Below are positions 1 through 5,920 of a stretch of 8,326 nt of DNA, piece by piece. The DNA comes from Cyclobacteriaceae bacterium (GTDB lineage: Bacteria; Bacteroidota; Bacteroidia; Cytophagales; Cyclobacteriaceae). The stretch is taken from contig JANQST010000319.1 in the NCBI GenBank assembly GCA_028279155.1, positions 1 to 8,326 on the forward strand, given 5' to 3'. The translations under genes were made by a program, and so were the position numbers. Each line of letters begins with the position of its first letter. Within the stretch, counting starts at the first letter, position 1. Below the pieces are notes generated by a model that had not been told where the DNA came from, searched no databases, and saw nothing but the letters and a program-made list of their open reading frames with translations.

Positions 1-1359
1 CTTACCGAACCTGATGCTGGTTCTGATGCCAACTCTGGAAAGACCAAAGCAACATTGACTCCCGACGGCAACCATTATGTAATCAATGGTCAAAAAATGT
101 GGATTTCTAATGCTGGGTTTGCAGACCTACTAATTGTATTTGCAAAGATTGATGAAGACAAAAAACTTTCGGCTTTCATTGCTGAGCGAACGTATGAAGG
201 CATCACGATGAATGACGAAGAAAAGAAGCTAGGAATCAAGGGTTCTTCTACTCGACAGGTATTTTTTAATGACCTCAAAGTTCCTGTTGAAAATCTCCTA
301 TCCGAAAGAGAAAATGGGTTTAAGATCGCAGTGAATGTCCTTAATGTTGGTCGTATAAAGTTGGGTGCAGGCTGTATCAATGGCTGCAAGGAAATCGCAT
401 CACAAAGTACCCGATATGCCAATGAAAGAAAACAGTTCGGAGTGTCCATTTCGAGTTTTGGTGCTATCAAGCAAAAGCTGGCTAATATGGCTACACGGAC
501 CTATGCAACAGAATCAGCTTCATACAGAGCTGGAAAAAACATCGAAGACCTAATTGCAAAGTTGGAAAGTGAAGGCCTTAGCCAGAGTGATGCTAAAATG
601 AAAGGTGTAGAGCAATTTGCGATTGAATGCGCTATGATAAAAATTCATGGTTCAGAAGTTTTGGACTACTGTACAGACGAAGGCGTTCAAGTCTACGGAG
701 GTATGGGATTCTCTGAAGAAGCACCAATGGCCAGGGCCTATAGAGATGCTCGTATTACCAGGATATATGAAGGAACGAATGAGATTAACCGGATGCTGCT
801 TGTCGGAATGATGTTTAAGAAAGCGATGAAGGGAGAGTTAGACCTTTTAGAGCCAGCAATGGCTGTTGCTAAAGAGCTAACAAGTGTTCCTTCCTTCGAA
901 ACACCTGATTTTTCTGCTCCTTTAGCAAAGGAAAAAGAAGTCATTAAGAACTTGAAGAAAGCAGTATTGATGGCTGCTGGCAAAGCTGCTGAGACCTTCG
1001 GTCCCAAACTTGATCAAGAGCAGGAAATTTTGATGAGCCTTGCTGATATGCTGATTGAAGTTTACGCGGCTGAGTCAACTGTTTTACGAACAGAAAAACT
1101 TATTGGACTGTATGGGGATGAAGGTGCCAGACTTTATCAAAACATGGCTAAGCTCTACCTTTTTGAGGCGGTACAAAAAATTAAAAATGCCGGAGATGAA
1201 GCGGTCGCCTGCTTCACAGAGGGAGATGAATTAAGAGTGATGTTGATGGGAATGAAACGTTTCACCAAAATGGAACCAGTCAACACAAAGGAGCTTCGCC
1301 AAGAGATCGCCGATGCGATGATAGCGGAGAACAAATTCCCCTACTCTCTTTACAACTAA
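1..1359 (+). CDS. Acyl-CoA dehydrogenase, long (VLCAD-like) form, 5' end cut by window
   Basis: This FAD-dependent enzyme catalyses the first oxidation of fatty-acid beta-oxidation, converting acyl-CoA to trans-2-enoyl-CoA and passing electrons to electron-transfer flavoprotein. The frame is open from base 1, so the start lies upstream and 452 residues are visible. Fragment residues 1-10 read LTEPDAGSDA, the family signature near the acyl-CoA/FAD pocket. KMWISNA (32-38) is the flavin-contacting strand. ERKQFG (142-147) and YGGMGF (about 232-237) are FAD-binding elements of the C-terminal helical domain. RIYEGTNEINR follows, with the presumed catalytic glutamate encoded at 769-771. About 180 residues continue beyond that motif, as in VLCAD/ACAD9-type enzymes and unlike the short MCAD type, so long-chain substrates and membrane association are likely. 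The substrate range is inference. The gene ends at a strong terminator, so it is probably last in its operon. Confidence 0.95.
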   Translation, partial: LTEPDAGSDANSGKTKATLTPDGNHYVINGQKMWISNAGFADLLIVFAKIDEDKKLSAFIAERTYEGITMNDEEKKLGIKGSSTRQVFFNDLKVPVENLLSERENGFKIAVNVLNVGRIKLGAGCINGCKEIASQSTRYANERKQFGVSISSFGAIKQKLANMATRTYATESASYRAGKNIEDLIAKLESEGLSQSDAKMKGVEQFAIECAMIKIHGSEVLDYCTDEGVQVYGGMGFSEEAPMARAYRDARITRIYEGTNEINRMLLVGMMFKKAMKGELDLLEPAMAVAKELTSVPSFETPDFSAPLAKEKEVIKNLKKAVLMAAGKAAETFGPKLDQEQEILMSLADMLIEVYAAESTVLRTEKLIGLYGDEGARLYQNMAKLYLFEAVQKIKNAGDEAVACFTEGDELRVMLMGMKRFTKMEPVNTKELRQEIADAMIAENKFPYSLYN

Positions 1360-1386
1360 TCTTACTTCCCATTTGTCTTTAGATAT

Positions 1387-1417
1387 AACCGCTCAGAACT
1401 GTCTGAGCGGTTTTTTT
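1387..1417 (+). terminator. Rho-independent terminator after the acyl-CoA dehydrogenase gene
   Basis: A perfect 11-bp stem (AACCGCTCAGA at 1387-1397 paired with TCTGAGCGGTT at 1402-1412) encloses a 4-base loop (ACTG, 1398-1401). A run of seven T follows at 1411-1417. There is no T-run on the other side, so it acts only for rightward transcription. It lies 28 bp after the dehydrogenase stop codon. Confidence 0.93.
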
Positions 1418-1429
1418 ATATCAAAAGCA

Positions 1430-1460
1430 TTTGTTTTGGTCAAGATTCAAAATAGTTTTA
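1430..1460 (+). promoter_or_regulatory. Putative Bacteroidota sigma-ABfr-type promoter for the 1485 gene
   Basis: TTTG at 1430-1433 (-33 box) is followed after 19 bp by TAGTTTTA at 1453-1460, one mismatch from the TAnnTTTG -7 consensus. The spacing matches the usual 19-21 bp. It sits just after the upstream terminator and predicts a leader of roughly 20 bases before the ATG at 1485. Pattern match only. Confidence 0.5.
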
Positions 1461-1484
1461 TACAAACAACGATCCCCGCCCCCA

Positions 1485-2930
1485 ATGACAGAGTTTGGAA
1501 AGAAACTTACCACTAAGGAAAAAGCACTTCAGCTTAACCTCGACACAAGCATATATGGAACTGTAGCTGAGATTGGCGGTGGTCAGGAAGTTGCAGCCTA
1601 CTTCTTTAGAGCGGGTGCTGCATCTGGCACGATTGCAAAAACCATGTCGGCTTATGACATGACATTTAGTGATGCCATTTATGGAAAGTGTGAACGGTAC
1701 GTCTGCGAGGAGAAGCTAGGCAAAATGCTCGATCGCGAATATTCACTATTGGATCAACGCCTTACACATCGGGCAAAAAAAAGTAGGTTCTTCGCTTATG
1801 CCAACACAGTTGAAACCATCAACTATGACAGAAGCAATATTGGTCACGGATGGATGGGTTTAAGATTTCAACGACATCCTGGTACAGACCCTAATGACTG
1901 CATTATCCATGTGTCACTAAAAGATAGGGATGCAGAATGGCAACAACAAGTACTAGGGATTATTGGTGTTAATTTGATACACTCTTGCTATCACTTTAAC
2001 ACTGCCGAAGAGATCATCGATGCACTAATAGAAAATGTACGTCTGGATCGATTTGAAATTGATATGTTCAGTATCAGTGGTCCGGATTTTCATCATGTAG
2101 ATAACCGATTGATGACGCTTCGACTTGTCAAGAATGGATTGACAGAAGCAGCCATGTTCGGTCCTGATAAGGGAGTCCTTTTACCTGCTGAACATCTTTA
2201 TAACAAGAATGTAGTAGCATTAAGAGGACGGTTCAGACCTGTAACGCATGTCAATGTTGACATGATGATTACGGGATTAAGAGCCTTCCGGAAAGAAACA
2301 GAAACTGATAGAAATGAAACTATTCAAGTCGTTGAGTTGACACTCAATGACCTAAGATTAGGTGGCGAACTAGATGAATCTGATTACCTTGATCGCGTAG
2401 ACCTTCTATGTTCGTTGGGTCAGAATGTGTTGATATCAAACTACCAAGAGCATTACAAACTGGCTGGATACCTTTCACAATTCCTCAAGAAAAAAACACT
2501 TGGACTTATCATTGGATTGAATAATCTCTCTCAAATTTTTGATGAATCTTACTATGAAAACCTGAAGGGTGGCATTCTAGAATCTTTCTCCAGGTTGTTC
2601 GGAAGTGATGTCCGCCTATTGGTTTATCCTATTCTGGATCAAAAAACCAAGAAGCTTAAAACAAGCGAAGGCTTCGAGCCCGCAGAACACCTTAAAAACC
2701 TATACCAATTCTTCGTTGATAATGGGAAGATCTCTAGCATCCCTGGAGCCAAAATAGAAAACCTTCATATCATTTCCGACAATGTTCTGGAGCTGATTGC
2801 TGCTGGAAGCGATGAATGGGAATCGATGGTTCCTAACCGGGTTGCTGAGTCTATCAAAGAACATCACCTTTTTAACTATCCTTATCAACTCAAGAGAGAC
2901 GAAGAAGACATTGATGTGCCTACTCCATAA
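1485..2930 (+). CDS. Conserved cytoplasmic protein of unknown function, about 481 aa
   Basis: I recognise this as a widely conserved bacterial family, but I know no demonstrated function. I chose the ATG at 1485; a longer frame from TTG at 1431 would begin inside the -33 promoter box and add a non-conserved stretch. There is no signal peptide or membrane segment, so it should be cytosolic. The N-terminal third looks most constrained. It has a lysine-rich start, then TVAEIGGGQEVAAYFF (26-41), RAGAASGTIAKTMSAYD (42-58) and FSDAIYG (61-67). Further family-like blocks are GHGWMGLRFQ (120-129), FEIDMFSISGPDF (190-202) and ALRGRFRPVTHVN (245-257). The C-terminal half is leucine-rich and globular with no motif I can assign. 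The glycine-rich GGGQEV segment could suggest nucleotide or phosphate binding, but this is inference and it does not match a P-loop. Terminator and promoter signals upstream and a promoter box downstream suggest it is transcribed alone. Confidence 0.85.
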   Translation: MTEFGKKLTTKEKALQLNLDTSIYGTVAEIGGGQEVAAYFFRAGAASGTIAKTMSAYDMTFSDAIYGKCERYVCEEKLGKMLDREYSLLDQRLTHRAKKSRFFAYANTVETINYDRSNIGHGWMGLRFQRHPGTDPNDCIIHVSLKDRDAEWQQQVLGIIGVNLIHSCYHFNTAEEIIDALIENVRLDRFEIDMFSISGPDFHHVDNRLMTLRLVKNGLTEAAMFGPDKGVLLPAEHLYNKNVVALRGRFRPVTHVNVDMMITGLRAFRKETETDRNETIQVVELTLNDLRLGGELDESDYLDRVDLLCSLGQNVLISNYQEHYKLAGYLSQFLKKKTLGLIIGLNNLSQIFDESYYENLKGGILESFSRLFGSDVRLLVYPILDQKTKKLKTSEGFEPAEHLKNLYQFFVDNGKISSIPGAKIENLHIISDNVLELIAAGSDEWESMVPNRVAESIKEHHLFNYPYQLKRDEEDIDVPTP

Positions 2931-2960
2931 TTGATGATCTTCCACATTCCTTCCTTTTAC

Positions 2961-2968
2961 TATATTTG
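2961..2968 (+). promoter_or_regulatory. Putative -7 box (TATATTTG) for the NSS transporter gene
   Basis: TATATTTG is an exact match to the Bacteroidota -7 consensus TAnnTTTG and lies 34 bp before the ATG at 3003. No good TTTG is present 19-21 bp upstream; the bases there (TCTT around 2938-2941) match poorly. If used, it gives a 5' leader of about 25-30 bases. A GATCTTC heptamer occurs on both sides of the box (2936-2942 and 2971-2977). Confidence 0.45.
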
Positions 2969-3002
2969 GCGATCTTCAAATTAAAAAATATCATATTATC
3001 AC

Positions 3003-4397
3003 ATGGGCGCACGAGGTAATTTTTCCAATAGAATGGGATTCATTTTGGCAGCAGCAGGTTCGGCTGTAGGCTTAGGCAATATATGGGGGTTCCCATTTGA
3101 AGTCGGTCAAGGTGGTGGCGCAGCGTTTGTGGTTGTCTATCTTATTTTTTGTTTCATCCTATGCTACCCGGTTATGGTTACTGAAGTAGCAATCGGTCGG
3201 AAGACTCAGAAAAACCCAGTTGGTGCCTTCAATGAACTTGGTTACAGAAAATGGAACTTTGTTGGAAAGCTTGGAATATTCAGTGGTGTTCTCATCCTGT
3301 CATTCTATAACGTGATTGCCGGTTGGGCCTTTGGATACATCTTTGAGATGGTATCCGGGAATTTTGCTATTGCTGATCAATTTGGAGGATATATCAAGAA
3401 TGTATTTAAGGTGGGCTCATATGGTTTGATTTTCATGGGTGTGACTGCCTTTGTAGTATCAAAGGGGGTCTCCGGAGGAATTGAACGAGCAGCCAAGTTG
3501 CTAATGCCTACACTCATCATCATGATGATAATGATTGTTGGATACGCCATGACTTTACCTGACGCCATCGATGGTCTTAAATTTTACCTAGTTCCAGATT
3601 TTAGTAAGCTGACTCCTTCTGTATTATACAATGCAATGGGACAAGCCTTTTTCTCACTTTCGCTGGGTATGGGAGCATTGATTACGTATGGAAGTTATGT
3701 AAACAAAGGAGATAACATCGTCAGCTCTGCAGCACTAATCACGCTTACGGATGTTGGAATAGCCCTATTGGCTGGATTGATGATTTTCCCTTTGATTGGC
3801 TTTATGAGTGGTGGAACCATGGAAGGAGCTGCTAGTGGACCAGGCCTGATTTTCGTGACCCTACCCAAAATTTTTGGAACAATCGGAGGTACGCTAGGGT
3901 CCATTACCGGAACATTATTCTTTTTACTTCTTTGCTTTGCCGCACTCACATCTACAGTATCATTACTTGAAGTTCCAATATCTTATGTGGTTGATGAATT
4001 AAAAATCCAAAGAAAAAGAGCTGCCTGGATCGTTGCAACAGTCATATTTATCATTGGTATTCCATCACTTATTGGCAATGGATATTCAGAATTCTTCAGT
4101 ACATCTTTCACTACATACAAAGATGGTGGTGTAGACACGGACTTTTTATCCTTTGTGGGAGCGCTAGCCAATGACACCATCCTTCCTCTTGGTGGATGTT
4201 TAATTGCTTTCTTTGCCGCCCATGTTTGGAAGAAACATAACCTTGACGAGGAGTTAGCTGAAGGTGCTCCTGGCTATAAAGGATCATTTGTTCAGAAATA
4301 CCTAAACTTCGCTATAGGATACTTTGCACCAATAGTCCTTGCGGTAGTGTTTGTATTTACCGTACTATTCAAATTCTTTGGGATTCACATCCTTTAA
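3003..4397 (+). CDS. Sodium-dependent transporter, NSS/SNF family (LeuT/MhsT type)
   Basis: An inner-membrane symporter that uses the Na+ gradient to take up a small substrate, in bacteria usually an amino acid. The exact substrate cannot be read from sequence. At 464 residues the chain ends right after the segment matching LeuT TM11 (about 433-460), so an 11-helix form like MhsT is likely rather than the 12-helix LeuT form. TM1 carries GSAVGLGNIWGFP (19-31), where G19, A21, V22 and N26 match LeuT sodium-site residues. TM6 has FFSLSLG (216-222), the unwound substrate-binding segment. TM8 has AALTSTVS (313-320), the Na2-site region. Notably, G29 replaces the extracellular-gate arginine (LeuT Arg30), while D380 in TDFLSF seems to keep the partner aspartate (LeuT Asp404). 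The ATG at 3003 fits because TM1 follows about 10 residues later, as in the family. No Shine-Dalgarno is visible. Confidence 0.93.
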   Translation: MGARGNFSNRMGFILAAAGSAVGLGNIWGFPFEVGQGGGAAFVVVYLIFCFILCYPVMVTEVAIGRKTQKNPVGAFNELGYRKWNFVGKLGIFSGVLILSFYNVIAGWAFGYIFEMVSGNFAIADQFGGYIKNVFKVGSYGLIFMGVTAFVVSKGVSGGIERAAKLLMPTLIIMMIMIVGYAMTLPDAIDGLKFYLVPDFSKLTPSVLYNAMGQAFFSLSLGMGALITYGSYVNKGDNIVSSAALITLTDVGIALLAGLMIFPLIGFMSGGTMEGAASGPGLIFVTLPKIFGTIGGTLGSITGTLFFLLLCFAALTSTVSLLEVPISYVVDELKIQRKRAAWIVATVIFIIGIPSLIGNGYSEFFSTSFTTYKDGGVDTDFLSFVGALANDTILPLGGCLIAFFAAHVWKKHNLDEELAEGAPGYKGSFVQKYLNFAIGYFAPIVLAVVFVFTVLFKFFGIHIL

Positions 4398-4411
4398 AGA
4401 AACGTTACGAA

Positions 4412-5224
4412 TTACTCTTTGATAAAAGTACCAGGATCTTTTCCGTTGAAATAGATCGTATATCGCCCCTGTCGTAATACGGTTACGTCAATCTCAATTC
4501 CATGACCCTCCAGCACCAGACTGCTGCTGTCATTGTAAATCTCATATGGGGTCAACCTTGACAGGTACAATCTTGTCTTCGCTGATGCCGGCTTAAATTC
4601 AACAGGAACCGGGTAATGATCATAGTCTGTCTCAACGGAATACAAATAAGTATTTCTATTGCCTGGAGGAAATTTGTACCTAACCCGGTACTTGTTTGCA
4701 CCTTCTTCCATTTCTTGAGGCAAATAAGTGTAACTCTCTTCCTCATAAACACCTGTGGCTTCCACCACTGCTTTTTCATTCCAAAAAGTATTTTCCAATT
4801 TTTCTATGGAAAAAGAACCAATTCCAATCTCTCCCTTGGTGGTCCACGTCAGAGCACTATCAGACAGACTAATTGATGTGAACCGAAAGATAGTGTGAAA
4901 CAAAACTGCTTCGGAGTTGATTATTATGGGTGAGCAAACGGTATCAGAATGAACAATGGAAATATTAACAGGGGTGTACAAGTCGATTCCATCAAAATCC
5001 AGCTTCAAGGCACTCAACTTGTAATTAAGAATCAATGGTTCGTTGTTTATCAAAATCTGCTCAACACAAAAGGTTTTTGAACTTCTATCATAAGGGTTTT
5101 GTATGAATAGCGTTTTACCTTGATATACTCCGGCAAGGTTTGTCTGTATCACCTTGGCAGTTTCTTGCGAAAGAGCTGGCGATGACAAAGCAGTGACGAA
5201 CAATAAAATGAGGACCCTTATCAT
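4412..5224 (-). CDS. Secreted protein of unknown function with T9SS sorting-domain-like C-terminus
   Basis: About 270 residues. I chose the ATG at 5224 because it starts directly with a signal peptide (hydrophobic core LILLFVTAL, likely cut after ALSQ, residue 20); a start at 5293 would bury it behind 23 polar residues. The mature protein is beta-rich: NLAGVYQGKTLFIQNP (29-44), then C53 and C97, the only cysteines, which could form a disulfide. ALTWTTKGE (124-132) follows, then an aromatic-rich middle that may be an Ig/fibronectin-like sandwich. The last about 47 residues (TPYEIYNDSSSLVLEGHG through IEIDVTVLRQGRYTIYF to FIKE) follow the type A CTD pattern of T9SS cargo: IY...G, then IDV..L..G.Y...., then a terminal basic strand. 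From memory, similar proteins occur in other Cytophagales without assigned function. An exported or surface structural role is inference. It converges on the transporter gene with a 14-bp gap and no evident terminator. Confidence 0.8.
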   Translation of the reverse strand: MIRVLILLFVTALSSPALSQETAKVIQTNLAGVYQGKTLFIQNPYDRSSKTFCVEQILINNEPLILNYKLSALKLDFDGIDLYTPVNISIVHSDTVCSPIIINSEAVLFHTIFRFTSISLSDSALTWTTKGEIGIGSFSIEKLENTFWNEKAVVEATGVYEEESYTYLPQEMEEGANKYRVRYKFPPGNRNTYLYSVETDYDHYPVPVEFKPASAKTRLYLSRLTPYEIYNDSSSLVLEGHGIEIDVTVLRQGRYTIYFNGKDPGTFIKE

Positions 5225-5230
5225 TTGTAT

Positions 5231-5264
5231 CAAAAATATGCAATTGGTATTATTCTGATGCAAA
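5231..5264 (-). promoter_or_regulatory. Weak promoter candidate for the secreted-protein gene
   Basis: On the minus strand, TATTTTTG (5238-5231) matches TAnnTTTG and TTTG lies at 5264-5261. The 22-bp spacing is one base longer than usual. A transcript from here would start at about 5225, almost exactly at the ATG at 5224, so the mRNA would be leaderless or nearly so. That makes the assignment uncertain. Confidence 0.3.
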
Positions 5265-5337
5265 CTCTGTGCTAAAGTGATCTTATAATGCAATTACTCG
5301 TTAGAAACTCAATATTAATCGCCCATTCTCATTCTAT

Positions 5338-5368
5338 TTTCAAATACTTAAATACAGTTATAATTTAG
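5338..5368 (+). promoter_or_regulatory. Weak promoter candidate for the lipoprotein-antiporter operon
   Basis: TTTC at 5338-5341 is followed after 19 bp by TAATTTAG at 5361-5368; each box is one mismatch from the Bacteroidota TTTG / TAnnTTTG consensus. The transcript would begin within a few bases of the ATG at 5375. The 150-bp divergent region 5225-5374 is very AT-rich and I see nothing else in it beyond the opposing candidate near 5231. Confidence 0.3.
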
Positions 5369-5374
5369 CAACCC

Positions 5375-5920
5375 ATGAAAAGTGGACTCATAATATCAAC
5401 ACTTGTATTACTCATTTCCTGTAGTCCAAAGGTGATCACATTCACTAATCCAAAAGCTAGATTTCAAAATTTCTCGAGCTATCAAATAGTGAATGTCAAG
5501 ATTGGCAAAAGGAAATTACCTGCAGAGGCAACCGAACTCTTAGGAGTCATTGAATCCCGAATTAAAATGGAGATGGAGGAGAAACGAAACTATGTAACTT
5601 CTAACATTGACCCAGACCTCATTCTAAGGTATGAGCTGGTTTCCAACACAAGAACCGATCGTGACAATGTCAACAATAATTCTCTTTTTTATTCCCCATC
5701 CTACAGCTCAAGGGTTATTTATGAATCGGTGATTCTAATCGAGTTGCTTGAAAACAAGCGATTGGTCTGGCAAGGAAGTTATGATTTAAGACAAAGCAGA
5801 AGAGATGCGAGAAATCAAAACACCATCAATAAAGCAATTAGTCTTATATTCACAACATATCCGTACAAAGCAGGTGAAGCTCGACCGGATCCAACGTTAA
5901 CCTCCAAAAAGAAGAAATGA
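5375..5920 (+). CDS. Small lipoprotein, DUF4136-like
   Basis: A 181-residue predicted lipoprotein. The signal peptide ends in the lipobox LISC (13-16), with C16 lipidated. Residue +2 is serine, so there is no inner-membrane retention aspartate and an outer-membrane location is expected. The fold matches the DUF4136 pattern: F-x-x-F-S-S-Y-Q near residues 30-37 early in the mature chain, a helix with I..RI..EM (about 59-68), then DPDLILRYEL (79-88) and a closing strand ending in LVWQGSYDL (130-138). The molecular function of that family is unknown to me. The tail is lysine-rich (SKKKK). The stop codon overlaps the start of the next gene in ATGA (5917-5920), so both are on one mRNA and probably translationally coupled. 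This suggests, without proving, an envelope role linked to the antiporter. Family assignment is from pattern, not a search. Confidence 0.87.
   Translation: MKSGLIISTLVLLISCSPKVITFTNPKARFQNFSSYQIVNVKIGKRKLPAEATELLGVIESRIKMEMEEKRNYVTSNIDPDLILRYELVSNTRTDRDNVNNNSLFYSPSYSSRVIYESVILIELLENKRLVWQGSYDLRQSRRDARNQNTINKAISLIFTTYPYKAGEARPDPTLTSKKKK

Noticed and set aside
90..470. Open frames opposite or out of phase with the main genes (for example 90-470, 738-1007, 3695-3949, 6507-6827)
   Set aside because: They lie wholly within well-supported genes, and their translations lack recognisable motifs or signal sequences; they are shadows of the true reading frames.
1431..1484. TTG start extending the 1485 gene upstream by 18 codons
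   Set aside because: The TTG lies within the -33 promoter box, and the added peptide (FWSRFKIVLYKQRSPPP) does not look like family sequence; the ATG at 1485 follows the putative promoter properly.
2936..2977. Direct repeat GATCTTC flanking the TATATTTG box
   Set aside because: Seven bases repeated once can occur by chance; there is no dyad symmetry or third copy, so I do not call it an operator.
4396..4429. AAAGA / TCTTT inverted repeat between the convergent genes at 4397 and 4412
   Set aside because: Only five A/T-rich pairs with a long loop and no proper T-run; too weak to call a terminator.
5225..5293. Longer start (ATG at 5293) for the secreted protein
   Set aside because: It would place 23 mostly polar residues before a typical signal peptide; the ATG at 5224 starts directly at the signal peptide.
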